The translations under genes and the position numbers were made by a program. Of a DNA stretch of 62,000 nucleotides, positions 24,140 to 37,291 are shown in pieces. The notes beneath the pieces are model-generated. The model saw only the letters and a list, made by a program, of their open reading frames with translations, was not told the origin of the DNA and searched no databases. Origin of the DNA: Branchiostoma floridae (lineage: Eukaryota; Chordata; Leptocardii; Amphioxiformes; Branchiostomatidae); the NCBI RefSeq assembly GCF_000003815.2, contig NC_049993.1, positions 8,957,135-9,019,134 of the forward strand, written 5' to 3'. Within the stretch, counting starts at the first letter, position 1. Every line of letters begins with the position of its first letter.

Positions 24140-25567
24140 TAACGGCTACGTATACCTGGTCTGTGCTAGCTAGTGGTGCCATATCGGCATCTCTTTAATG
24201 TCCGATTTTATTTTTTCCTTGTGCCAAACAATAAGCCACCTTCTTGAAGAACATAGAATGCCGTGGCAAAGGAAATGTGACAATTTTTTTAATCATCAGC
24301 TACACAATTGATATTGTACACAAAAGGTCATATCAAGCCCCCCTCCCACTTTTACGCTATAAGAGGCAACCTGGCATGTGGTAAAGGTCTTTGTAACATG
24401 ATGGTTTGGTTACAGGTATCATTCCTGCTTAAAATACACGGATTTCACAGGGATCTCACTGATGAAAGAATGACATGGCTTTGGACACTATGAATATATG
24501 TTTTTGCGGTACCAAAGGTCAACTTTGTTACCCTAAACAATGTCACGCCACCACTGCAGGGTAGACTGAGCCAATGTTGTAAAAGATTCAATGTTACGAG
24601 ATTTGGAGTCCAAAATGCTGCTTGCTCCATAACGCAAGACTCATGAAACTCCAGATTTAAGCAGTGTTTCATTTCCTGGATTTCATTATCTGGTACGTTT
24701 GGCCCTCCCTGCCGGCTCGTTGTGCTGATGCCCATCCATCTGCCACGTTATGGGCCCTAGCGGCACTGTTAAGAGACGCTGATCGAGTATTTACGACAGC
24801 TAATGCTGCTACAACTCCCCCAGCAACATGTGGTAACGGAGCAATCTTAGCACCCGCAGTTGCTCCAACAAAAAAAAAACTCCTGGTGCGATACTTTATG
24901 CAACATGAAGCACTTACCCAGGTGAAAATAGTAAAACGTAACAGCAAACTCCCTCTGCTTCAATTCATCACCATCCCCGCAAAAAACATTCACACTTGTC
25001 ATGAAAAGCTTTCGACTGTTTAGGTTCTTTGACCCACTATGAAGAAATGTTTAAAGTGAATTTAACGTTACGTTCAAAGAAAGAAATTTCAAAAGCCTTT
25101 GGCATGGTTTCTAGTTCTGTCAAAATGGGTTGCCATTTCCGTTGGAATGATGAGTTGTGAAGTTTTACAAAATGAGGATCCCATACTGTGAACTTTCCCT
25201 GCATGGTAGGTCCCAAGGCGTGCTAAGTGTGTAATTTCAAATGACGTCAATGGCCTACGGATCTCGTATTTGAAATTGCCTGGAAGGGTAACGGTGATCA
25301 GGGGTGCCTTAGGCTTTTTGTGTAAGTGTGTCTTATTACTGCAGGCCAAATGGAAGGGCAGCAACTCTTTAAATAACAGGACATTACAAAGAAACCTATT
25401 TCGATGGTTTTAACCTTTGGCTATCGCACTGGATGTCTGCTGAAATCACTGTGGTCGAGCAGTATTTTATATTAATGAGCTGTGCCGCAGACAGACGACA
25501 AGAGCTCAGTCCTGTCGTCTTGCATTCATTGTGCCATCCAGGTGAAGCTCTTCACTGTCTTCTACTA

Positions 25568-25860
25568 GCTTGATAAGTTTTCCAGACAAGGTAATGATAT
25601 GGAAACACACAGTCTGCAAAACTTACAAAATGTTCTGGACAAATTACATGTAGATGAAATCTGAAAGCACTTTCCTGAGATGCGTCTGTCATCATGGGGA
25701 CAGACGGCGTTAGTGCCATCAGACGACATTTTAGGAGAGTCAGGCGGAAAGTGTTTCCAAGTTTGATAACACTTCCAGACTACAATTGACATGGAAACAT
25801 GCGGTCTGTAAATCCGGTATGACGTCCCATACAGATGAAATGAAATCGAAAATCACAGGC
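25568..25860. repeat. Diverged tandem duplication (about 195 bp unit)
   Basis: The motif GCTTGATAAGTTTTCCAGAC, with ATGGAAACACACAGTCTG downstream, recurs about 194 bases later as GTTTGATAACACTTCCAGAC with ATGGAAACATGCGGTCTG. It is an old duplication and non-coding. Confidence 0.5.
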
Positions 25861-26235
25861 TTTATCATGAGATTCTCAGCTGAAATTCATGAACAAACAG
25901 ACATGATACCAACACCAGTTTCACCCTAATTCTACTAGGGTGGTTACCTCGCTGAATCCGCGCAGTGAATGGATGATTTTACAAAGTTTTTATAAGCTAT
26001 AATCAAATTGATGGTAATATTTTCTTAACTCTTGGTCACCATACCAAGGGTTGTTACATGCTTACCTCACATCTTTGTTTAAATGTGCCTCGAATTGGCT
26101 TCCTAAGCTATTCAAGCATCGATTTTTAGTTGTAAATTAGTCTAATTTTTACGCCTAAGTAAATGAACAGATCAATAAACAGAAAATCTAGGATGTTCAC
26201 TTCAGAAGAAAATTTTTCTCAATAAAAACATTCAG

Positions 26236-26297
26236 ACATAAACATAAACATAAACATAAACATAAACATAAACATAAACATAAACATAAACATAAAC
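26236..26297 (+). repeat. Hexanucleotide array (ACATAA)n
   Basis: About ten perfect copies of a six-base unit, ACATAA. The unit differs from known telomeric repeats. Confidence 0.95.
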
Positions 26298-28261
26298 CTG
26301 TTTCTTTTGCAACGACCTTCATTTGTAAAAAAAAATAGACACTACCAACGCTGTAAATTTATAAGATACAGACTTTTGCTAAATGAAGCTGTTTTCAATG
26401 CCATATCCTATCATTGATTCTAATCATTCATTCATTCGTGAATCTTAGGGGTAATATTAGTTCCTGATTTACAGGGAAGCGATTTCCAAAATTGTAAAAA
26501 CAATCTGAATAAGATAGAGAATTACGTAAATGAAACCTAACAAATCGCACATTCACAATAATATGACATAGAATAACAACCAAAGAATATAGAGAGTAAT
26601 TCAATCATAACTGAAAATAGCCCTTGTTTTGAATAGATCCCTGGTAGCGTTAAGGTATTATATAACTCTCCATGTAAATTGCTAGTTTACAGCTTCCGTC
26701 CTACAGGAATAGCCTACAGTCTGGTTCTAGGGTTACTGCGTGACGAGGACAGCTGTCGATATTTTGGTAAGCCTGAATTTTTCATGTGGTGGAACGTGAC
26801 GCCCGGGGAAACTCCATCCCATTTATCCACCATGCGGAGTGCTGGGAGCTACCCTTAAGTACTTTGGCGTATTGATATATGGCCAGATTTACACATTTAG
26901 ATGCATAAATCACCGTGAGTGGGAGACTGTTGTGACTGACACATATTCATGCATTTGACGATTCCCAACGACAAAACGACAGCACCCATATGCACGAAAC
27001 CAAATCCAGGTAGAATGCCTTACAGAAACTTTAAGAAAGCAACTTTGTGTGTATATTTTTATAGCCTGTGTAGTATTGTAGCCTGGTCCATACTGGCAAT
27101 ATTTTGTGACGTTCCATACATTTTACAACGTTTAGGAAATTCCTGTCATAAACTATCCATGAAAACGAAGTTATTCAAGCTCTATAAGGGTAACGAACAC
27201 TCACTCGGTTTGATAAACATGTGGTAATTCATACCATTACAAGGTTTAACATACATCAAAACATCCAGCAGACATATTTTTATGGTAGACATGCCCTACA
27301 CCATTTCTGTAAGCGGTAAAGGTTCAATGGCCCCAAACCCCATCCAAAGCACCACCAAAGGCCCCACGCAGCCTTCAACACCAGAACACTAAGCCTAGCT
27401 GCGAGCTAAATGAGGAGTTACGCTGAAATGGGAGCAAAAATGCTTCTCTGTATGCTTCAAATATTGATTTGGTTGCTGATGACATTGGATTACTTCAACG
27501 TACTTGACGTTCTACGCTAACGGAAAAGAGTAGATCTATATTTCATTCGCTTGCAGCGCGACGATAAGACATAAATATGGCCTGCTTATCTATACGTAAT
27601 GTACCGTGCACTATCCAGTTGAGTCCCCACTTTGATGTGGACGATTTGGAATGTTCGAACAACCGGATACCTGCGTTGGCAAAACGTGAGATCTTGTGAG
27701 ACCGTCATTTGTATCGCCATTCCAGCCTCGACTGGAAGTCACCTTGTTGGGGAATTCAGGTATCAAATTCAATTTCACACATGCAGCCAAAGATGGGATT
27801 ATGTCTGAATAAGGTAGCAGTCATGTAATCGCAGAGGGAGGGGGAATGTACGCAAACGTTGCCCGAGGTAGTCTTTCTGGTAGACCAAGTCATTGTTCGT
27901 ACTGCGGTAAGGATTACTTGCATCATACTAGCACTGTGCGGCGACGTTTGCCTTTGAGGTAGTTGTAAACTATCAGTTGCGGAAAGGTGGGATATGTCTT
28001 TGTGCAAACTTCGTTCAAACTGAATGGGAAACTGTGGGACTGGCAGCCTGGTAATGCTAGCATTGCCATCAGCATTCTGCTACAGACGGAAAGCCTCAAA
28101 CCAGAATCACACACCTATTATTAGAGCTATCTCGTGAGCATGGAAGGATTCCACTTATGCATTAGTTTTCAGATTTTGCTTCACGTTTCAATGGACTGAC
28201 ATTGAGGTATGTAAACCATGTGACTTAATGACCAAGGTCTGCAATATCATTGTCTTTATGC

Positions 28262-28376
28262 TACGTCACGTTAATTTACGTTATGTTATATCATGTTATG
28301 ATATATGTTACCTTACGTTACGTTACGTTATGTTATGTCATATTATGTTATGTTATGATATGATATGATATGTTAA
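28262..28376 (+). repeat. TTACG/TTATG pentamer array
   Basis: Degenerate five-base repeats alternate between TTACG and TTATG, with a few inverted CATGTTATGATA pieces. TTACG could be the older unit, converted to TTATG in places by CpG deamination (inference). Confidence 0.8.
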
Positions 28377-31300
28377 GAATTCTCTTTAGCAAAGATGAGC
28401 TGGTTGTCATGCTGCTCTGATTATCCACGAAAGCAACATTAACACTATTGCAAAATGGAAAAGGCGTGCATTCGAAGCATTTTTAACTGCCACATGAAAA
28501 GTTTGGAACATGGACACTTAAAAGTGGTGCGACGTCAACCGTCAAAACCCATTGGACCTCTTGTAGTTGCTGCTTATCCCCTTCGTGCCTTCATTCTCTC
28601 TCACGAAAAGCCACACGATGTTCTGGGATCGCAGTGAGCCGTGGACTTATGTTGGACGCCATGACGGATTACAGCACGCTATCTCTTGTGTCAAATCTTC
28701 GTCACACCTCCTAACGTTACAGACACGCTTCCATTAGTAAGATCTTCCACTGAATCCGTTTTTGTGTCTAATGGTGTCCCTCCGAGGGTCTCCTGCTCAC
28801 CAAGTCTCACAACTCGCATCATGGCGGTCTCTCTGCGCGCTCCTTGTCACGTGACTACCACCTGTTGGCTACGATGGCGATAAGAAGCCCTGCAGAGGAA
28901 TTCTGGGTACAATGAAATATGTCCCGTGACTACTCTTCGGAGCTGAAGGCAGATGGTGGAAGATGGTGGACGCCTTCTGTAAAGCTTTTCCCCACAGTCT
29001 CTACTCGTCCGGTGTAACAGTTTAATTCTCTGTGTTCAAAAGAAATAGAAACCCATCAACCACCCACACCGGTAACCCGTGTCAAAATCGATGCTTGTGT
29101 CTATCCACTGACAAAGCCTTAGCCATGCGCCGGGGCATCCGGGCATTATCTTCATCATGACTACGTATTCTTCAACTTGATAAGTCCTCCGTCTTTTTGA
29201 CAGAGCCATTTGTTACCTCTTGCCCTCCCGTCCTTAAAGGCTACATGCTGGCAGACCATCGCGATTAGGAGAAAGAGTCTTTTGAGAAGCCTAGGGCACT
29301 GTTTCACTGCTGTACAATATCAGAAAGTCAAGACCAACACAATGCCTACTGAAGTTGCACTACTTTGAATGGTAGTTGTAGAAAATATTCAACCAAGATA
29401 AATTATCTTGTGTGGAAACATTTAATGATATGAGACAGTCAGAGCTATCTACAGCAACTGTACATCCCATCCTATAGGTTTGTGTTATTTGGAAGAGAAG
29501 AGCAAACGTCTTTTGAGTATCACATATCACTGTTGAACAGCAGCACTTTCCTATAGTGGTGAGGACAAAGCTTCAAGAGTGATCGTTTACATTTTCTGCA
29601 TTAGATGTATGACTGCAATAGTCGAAGATAGATAATAGAAGTGTGTTATCTGGTGTCCTAAGTCAGCATAATATACAACAACTGTACATTCAATTGCAAT
29701 TTGGAATGAAAGGTCCCTGAATTCTTGAGTGCTGCCACTGTTAATAACGATAACATTATGGTGCTTCATCCACCCATCTGGCACGATGTGTTTAGATTAA
29801 GAATTGGGGCACATTGTCCAGCAAAATTAATGGCCAGCCTTCTGAGTAATGGTGCCCACAGACGTGTGTGAAAAGGAGATACCGGCTTATTCCACGGATC
29901 GCTCGTAATTGAAAACATTCTTCACTCGGAGAGGCTACGCGGTGCCTGGCCTTTCCTTTGTACGGAGGGACTATTTTCCGCCTCATTTTCGGAGCAAATT
30001 ACAACCAATGATGCTGCTTTTCATTTGTGATGATTAAAATAAAACATCATTTATAACCTTCAGCTAGGTCACCTGAACACCTTGAAGTCCAGTTAAATGT
30101 CTTTCCCACGCAGTAATATAAAAATGACATCGTGTTTATAAAGGTATTAATGAATATTCTTCTAAATTGTCCGACTATTGCTTTATTCAGTCAATGACCT
30201 GTAAACTTTAAAACTTCCCAACATTGTGGCCATAAGAGTGATAATGTTCATGAGAAGTTTGGGAAGTCTTCCATTTCTTTTCTTTTTTTTATTCTAAGGT
30301 TTGTCAGTCATCTCACCAAGTAATCTGGAATTCTCTTAGTTATACATGTAGATTCAAGTTTATAGGTGTTGTTGTAAACCTCTCGTAAGCTGTATCCGTC
30401 GAATATTCCGGATAATCCGGATTCACAGAGTCTACCTCCTATGGTGATCCAATCGGGATCCCTCCGTTGTCTAGGTAAATCCGGATTCACGAAGCCAGAT
30501 GTAGAGGGGGTCTCTTTTTCTGGGTGTTTCTCTTTGCGTGGGTAGCCGTCTCTGTCTCTTACACTGTATCTACTACCTTTATCTCTTTGTCTGCCTCTCT
30601 CTGTGCCCCACACAAGAAGAAAATCAATGACAACCGAAATGCTATCTGAACAATCATATTAATCCAGTTGCCCCCAAAGTTAGGTGCTGACGTCGTGTTC
30701 AGCATTTGGCATTCAGACGACATTTCATACATGGCTTCTTCACGTCTTCCACCACCATGACGTGACAAAGTCCCCATCATCCGCGGGGACTACAGCTTTC
30801 AGCTCATCCTTCTTTGTCATGGGCCTCCTGAGTCCATCCGTCATTGTCACACCAACTTTCCTGGAATTTTAGACAGAACACGTCTCTCTCTTTTTATAAC
30901 TATGTACTTAAAACTCGATTGTATTTTCACTACAAACTAGGTTTTGAAGGTCATTCGCAAATATCACGTTTCGCCATCGGGTAGTTTTCTTAAGTGTGCA
31001 CAGCTCATGAGTAGTATTCTGCGAACTCAGTCCAACACTTCTACATATAGATTCAAAACCAATACGGCGTCTGACATTGAACCGAGTTGGTAGTTACCCG
31101 TTATGGAGGAGATAAACCACACGGTAATAGTTCTGATGTTATTTCCACCTCCACCTCACATGCCTCTCACATGGTCCGGTATATAACGGCATACCCGTGG
31201 CGTGAGCGGATGTATGCCGTGCGGCTATGGCTTCATAATTAGGCCAGAGAGATTTCCAGCCATGGATTACCGATAGTCGTCATATATTTCTGCCCTCTCG

Positions 31301-31601
31301 TTTCTTGCAATGTCTCGGTGCCGCACAGGTGCGTCATTTGTCACGTGGGTGACGTAAGGTCGGAGCGGATGTGAGATTTCAAAATAAATGTGTTTGCCCC
31401 TCCGGGCGGAGGTCAGTGTTTCTGTGTTATCGCTAATACTGAGGTCAGCTAAAGGATATGCAAAATGGCAGTTACTCAAGCAACTGGATATGATTTTGGA
31501 AACGGTAAGACGTTTCAGCTGATATCCACCATCTTTGGTCAGTGACACTGAAGTGTTCTGGTAGAAACTGGTCTTTTATACCCTAACTATGAATGAAAAA
31601 A

Positions 31602-31707
31602 AAGATGAAGACAATTTTGGATGTCCAACAGGAAACAAGGTAAGACAAAGTCAGGCTGAAGACAATTTAGGTTCTAATAGGAAACAACGGTAGAGCAAAG
31701 CTTAGAA
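31602..31707 (+). repeat. Two-copy 51-bp tandem repeat
   Basis: GATGAAGACAATTTTGG...AGGAAACAAGGTAAGACAAAG is followed 51 bases later by GCTGAAGACAATTTAGG...AGGAAACAACGGTAGAGCAAAG. Confidence 0.75.
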
Positions 31708-33196
31708 AAAAATCATGCAATTTAGTCAATTAGCTCTTAGTAATTTTTGTTGTGTCACTGACAAAAGTTGCCACTGCTTTTTGCTTTTCTTATTACCTGG
31801 ATGTCTAATCTTCATCGACGTGGTTAAAGGATATGTCTACTCACTTTACTCTGATAATTCATCGACAGGTTTGCAGTTGCAGAATTGAGCTGCTTTATTT
31901 ATAGGTACACGGTAGCAACCAACCAAGACCAACACGACACAGCTGCCATGATGCGGCCAAAACTTTTGAGCTGGAGCAGCCCATAGATGCTACCCGACGA
32001 TCTCATGAATCTGCGCAGTGCTTGAGGAAAAGTTTGCTGTCCAAATGAAATTCCCGGAGCACGGTGGAGCGTAAAGAGGACGTGAGGATGATGGAATGTC
32101 TGAGATGAACCGTGCACTGGTTGTAATTTGCCACAGCCATGTCTATAAACGGGATTGCGAGACATAAAGCAGATTTACGCGTGTGCTCTTCGATACGCAC
32201 GTCGGTAGAATGGGCTGTAATGCAAGTCGGTGTTAGTCGACGCCGGAGGTCAGGGCAGACAATACAATAACTGTAGCGAAAGAAACTCATGATAGCTAAG
32301 GTAGAAATCACTGGCTCTCAGCTACTGGTAAGATGAATGGCGCGGGCGGCCCAGGTCGGCTGGATGGATGCGGGATTTCCCTCTGTCCATTGAACGCGGT
32401 CGTTCCGTGTCGCCAGGTGGATTTCCAATCTGAGGAATGTGTAGTTTCAATTTTCTACTCATTATAGTAGCAGAGGAACCCTGACCTGGAGATTTGGTGT
32501 GGCCGTGTGCAGGTAGATGAGGGAAAGGGAGGGGAACTTGTTCCCATTAACCTCACTTTCGGGAAGATGTTAGACCTAATATGTAAGTCACGTGCTGGGT
32601 GTATCGAAGTGTAGCATTTGTCCATGATTCTAGAACTTTTTCTTTCATTAAACCAGCGTCAATCATTCGTTGGAAACTTATGAAAATCACTGCAAAAGCA
32701 ATGTTGTTATAAAGTACAATTTTCTCGTATTTTTCTAACGGAATATCGCAGGTCATAAATACTGGATTTCAATAATGCTGAAATCCTCTCTCAACTCGTT
32801 TGCGTCTAGCAGGCTTCAATCTACAGCAGATTACTTGAACGGCCGGTTGTTTTACATATCATGTAGTCATGTTTGCATCGAAACGTTGTAAACATGTCTG
32901 TCACATTCTCCTGGCTTTGCGAGTCACTCATCTGTCAGATCTCGTCCGTCGCAATGCACCAAGGATAGTCGAATGTCTGTAACTTGCGGATCCACGTCTG
33001 ACACCTCCCTGTGAATATTGATTAAGCCTGTGTCAGAGTTGTCATGACAACGGTTTATCTTGATTGACGGGTTGATGACATGCCGTCTCGAGGTGTCATC
33101 AGGTTACCATTAAGCTGTAATGCCTGGCAAGGCCCTACGGGTTGCCGGGGTATCGGGGGAGTCCGAGGTAGTTCGCTGGGTAAATACACCCATTTG

Positions 33197-33525
33197 CGCC
33201 TGACGACGAGAGGTATCTCCCCTCAGTTCAGTTTAGTTTCTTTCAGACATATATTCGTGGTCGAACTAAGAATGCTTGAGCTCTGGACTTGTTTTTTTTT
33301 TAAACTTTCAACACGAATCCTGTAGTGTTGGTGATAAAAAAGTATGTTATCGTCTTTTTACGACTGACGACGAGAGGTATTTCCACTTAGTTCTGTTTAG
33401 TTTCTTGCAGATATATATTCGTGGCCGAACTTAACATGCTTGATCTCTGGTCTTTTTTAAAACTTTCAATACAACTTCTGTAATGTTAGTACATAAAAAA
33501 AAAACATCTTATCGTCTTAAGTGTG
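33197..33525 (+). repeat. Two-copy tandem repeat of about 164 bp
   Basis: CTGACGACGAGAGGTAT starts both copies (near 33200 and 33364). Each continues through CAGTTTAGTTTCTTTCAGA or its variant, ATATATTCGTGG, GAACT, CATGCTTGA-type and AAACTTTCAA blocks. Divergence is modest. I see no coding potential. Confidence 0.8.
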
Positions 33526-33964
33526 ATCATCCCCCAACTAAAAATATAGCCAGAGAAACGTATTTACCAGAAAATGAGCCCAAGTAGTAAGATATTGATG
33601 GAATTGATTTCCGGCTATCACATGTCATACAAATGACCTGATGTCCGGGAGGGGGGTCTCAGTTAGTTTATTGTGCCCGCTAGGCAGTCATCAATTTTGC
33701 AAGGTGACCTGATATTGACTTGAATCGGTGTTTTGTATGGTAGCAGTGAATGCTCGTTTTTTAAAGGTATCTTTTACTATCAAATATGCAAATCTACTAT
33801 ATAATAAGGATGAAGTTCAAGAAACAAGAAAACCTTAGCCTCATTTATGAAGTATACATATGAATGAACTGGCACAGAAACTTGTGGGTACTCATGTACA
33901 AGGAAAGAAAGCAAAGTTGAGTTCGTCACTTCATACGCAGAAGTAATAGTAACGCCATCATATA

Positions 33965-33977
33965 CCCCCCCCCCCCC
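33965..33977 (+). repeat. Poly-C run (13 C)
   Basis: A homopolymer tract in intron B. Its length is likely unstable and error-prone in assemblies. Confidence 0.9.
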
Positions 33978-36900
33978 ACCATAAGCTTCTGGGTCCGAGC
34001 TGATATTTGCAACTGGGCTTCATTTCAAGTCTCTTTAACCTCTGTAAATAATTAAGACTTCTACCTAATGATGTCTCCCGTTCAATAAAAGATCGGGCGG
34101 AAGAGGAATGGCAGGACCAGCTATCTTAGAGGCTGTGCCTCTCCCCGCACTTATCTTCCACCTGAAGAACGGCCACTGTCATAGCCGGCGCCGGCTGCAG
34201 TTTGCCTCTCGGTAAGGTCGAGCTGCGTACATTGTTCTGCAGCAGGACGCAATTTCCCGCCTCGAGGAAGCTCGCTCTGTCAAGTCAGTGGAGTTTCCTT
34301 TGGTCGCCTGAGAAGGCTTACTGCCTGAGTGAAGAAAGACGTGTTCGTGATGATGTTGTAGGAAGTGGAAAAGCACCCCTTATCGTGTGATGCTCAAGGC
34401 CGTCTGGATATCTGAATAACATTGTGTTTCTCCATAAATAACTGCCTAATTTGTGTGCCTGGCTGTCCAGAAACGTGAAGCAAATGCTGACTCCTATTTA
34501 CAAGAACAATTCGATAATAAAACTTGTTTGCTGGATTATATGTTACTTTGCCCTCTAGCGCGAAGCACCGTTTGTGCAGCACAAAAGCATCGGGCTATCT
34601 ACATGTACTGCACCGTCCATAACATATGATGATTTTGACATATACATATTCTTAGACCTCATGTTCTTTCATATACACGTTCTAAATCAGACAAAATGAG
34701 GACATTCTCAAATCCGGCATGGTGGCATGTTCAGATAGATTGCATAGCACGTAATTATCACACCAGTGAGTCGAATCTATAAAAGCTCTCATACCACAGA
34801 ATCCCAAGGGCCATCTGCCAAGTACTTTACCACGAAAAAGTCTGAAGGACATGCAATGACGAAAATACCCATCTAATAAATGCAGAAGGGATAGGTGCCA
34901 AGTGATCTGGAGAAGAAAAGCATGCCATTAGCAAGTGCTAGTTAAAGGTTCCAACTATAGACCACTCCACGCCCTTATATAACTTCATTTTATGCCAGTT
35001 GGTTGATTGCCGTCTTGGCGAATGATCTGCATAACAGTTTAAGAAAAAAATGCAAGATGTCTCCAAAATTTGGAGGTACGTACTCTACATTTAAAACGTC
35101 ACTGTTGGAAGAAAATTGATATTAACTGTATGCATACGTGACTGATGAACCTCTTCAACGTCTCTAAACAACTCTTACTGGTACAATGGGAAATTTTCGA
35201 TACACGAGAAGTAATTTCCTATGTCCTTCTAACTTATAAGAAAGCAATAACGAACGGGCCTCGTTAACGTAAAAAATCTCGCGATAAAGACCGTGATTTC
35301 AGGCAACGAATATGACAAACACTCAATTACTTGGAGTCTGCAGTCCCGTAAAATCTTTCTCTGGCAAGTATGCAGACTTCGGCAAAACAGTCAATTAACG
35401 GAATCCTGTTCTAATTAATACTTTAATCTCCATATTTCACGTAAGTAATCATGGAGGGATGAATATTAAAGAGGAGAACCCGGAGCACACGGAACATAAT
35501 CGACGTTGTCGAACCAGGATGTAATAGGTCAACATGATGGATGACATTTTGTAGCCATAATTCCGCATCTTTCGTAATTAATCACCAGAACTCTAAAATA
35601 TTCAAGAATCTGTCAATACCCCCATACCCCACTGATGTGAACACGTGTATTACGTGCTCAGAATGGCAATGGGCCGCTTATGGGTCGCGGACAGACGTCT
35701 GGTGGAATTTGGGTCGGTCAATAGAACAAGTTCATTCCATGGAAATAACTTCCATTTATCTTTCTTTATATCGTGCCCAGACAATTTATACCTATTATGC
35801 GAACTTGCTGATATGCCGTTATGCGACTACAGTATATTCTCGGCGTGGGGTTGCAAATTGGGAGGGGCCACTTCGATTTTTTTCTTAGGAATCTACGACG
35901 GGCTGTGTTTGAGGCGTACACGATATGCCTGAAGTAAGGAATGTGTGATAGGCTATCGCCGAGCGACATTTTAGTGGGCCATTAGTATTTTAATGCATGA
36001 TGTCCAGAGGACCAGCCGAGGATACACTTGATTTGTGCGAAGAAAGATATGGTTAATTTATTACCTAAATAGTTTTCAACAAAATTGTCTATGAAACTTT
36101 TTTTCATCACTGCGTATTTCATTGTTGATTCATTATCGTTAACCAGCATGCAGGAAATTTATATTGTACAACTGCAAAACTAAAAAAGAGTTGCATCAAT
36201 CTTTGCATATAAACAAAAGCTTTCTTCTTGTCGGCAGAAATGCATCCGTGATCCGGAGGAGGATGCGTCAGTATCGTTTGCTAATCTTATTTGACGTTAA
36301 TGAAACAAGGACTTCTGACAGTATTGATTAATGTCCCTTCTAAGAAAAGTCTGGGATTCCCTCCGGATACGTCAAACTTTTTGTCTAGTTGTCAAGCATC
36401 TGCTCTGGTAGACATGTGATCAAAGATACTTTACCCAAATCTCGTCTGATTGAAATCATCATATTAAATCACGGTATGCCACATAGATATCAAATGAAAG
36501 AAAGCTAGCAGCCTATGGCAAGGGTATATATAGAACCAATATGATTAGATATTGTATAGATATCCTCAAGTAAACTCAAGATTTCATTGTCAGATGAATT
36601 ATATGAAAAATGTAAAGCCAATTATTAGAATCAGCGCTTATCTCTCTTTTCATTTTTTTATGTAAACAAATTTAACATGTATAAAGGACAAAGGTTATCT
36701 GCTTGCATTTTATCGCAAAAGTAATTAGTTTTTTTTACTCTTTATTACGTTTGAAGAACCAGACATAACCCCATTAAAAGTGAACATCTACAAATAGCAT
36801 ACCGTACAGTAATAAGATGAAGTAATCTATCACTCCATCCTCTCAGATTACATTGCAATCTCAACGGTAAAGTTTTCTTAGCCCAAAGCCTTGATTTGAT

Positions 36901-37046
36901 AGTTTCCTATCTTGAACTCATTTTGCTAGATATAGGATAAACTAAGTTTGCAGTTGCCACATAGCTGAGGGATAATTCCATTTTCTGTCCGCTGGTGGCC
37001 AAACCTGGGCAATCATGCGGATGTCACTTCTAAGTTCAATCTCTAA

Positions 37047-37291
37047 AGGTGCACTCTCACTGCACTTGTGTCAAACTTGCGTCACTGCGGGGTTCGTTCA
37101 CTGCGTCACTGTTTTGTTATTTTCTCCGATTTTGTATAATTTAGATATTACGTAATACGTAAAAGTATGACTTAGAAGAACTCAAAATTCACAAAAGGTA
37201 AGAAAATTTGTTCTTTATCTCTGTAATTCGTTGAGCATATTTCGAACCCCGCAATGACGCAGCTTGACGCATGTGCAGTAAGAATGTGCCT
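37047..37291. mobile_element. MITE family A, copy 3
   Basis: The left end AGGTGCACTCTCACTGCACT and right end GTGCAGTAAGAATGTGCCT are inverted partners. The central CACTGCGGGGTTCGTTCACT, GTCACTGTTTTGTTATTTTC and TATAATTTAGATATTACG-type blocks match copies 1, 2 and 5. TAA precedes and TTA follows the element. Its termini share the GGTGC variant, so it may represent a subfamily. Confidence 0.75.

Noticed and set aside
24669-24947. Ala/Gly-rich minus-strand frame faintly reminiscent of small IFI6/IFI27-type proteins
   Set aside because: The resemblance is limited to alanine and glycine content. The key GFT-type and paired-helix motifs are not visible, and the opposite strand is equally open, so it is more likely chance or a very old fragment.
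26236-26297. Possible interstitial telomere-like array
   Set aside because: The unit ACATAA is not TTAGGG or a close variant, so it is treated as a simple hexamer microsatellite.
34080-34390. GC-richer stretch with a GTAAGG donor-like site, considered as an extra exon between the SH3 exons
   Set aside because: No frame joins in phase 1 with a plausible acceptor, and the translated product shows no domain or codon bias.
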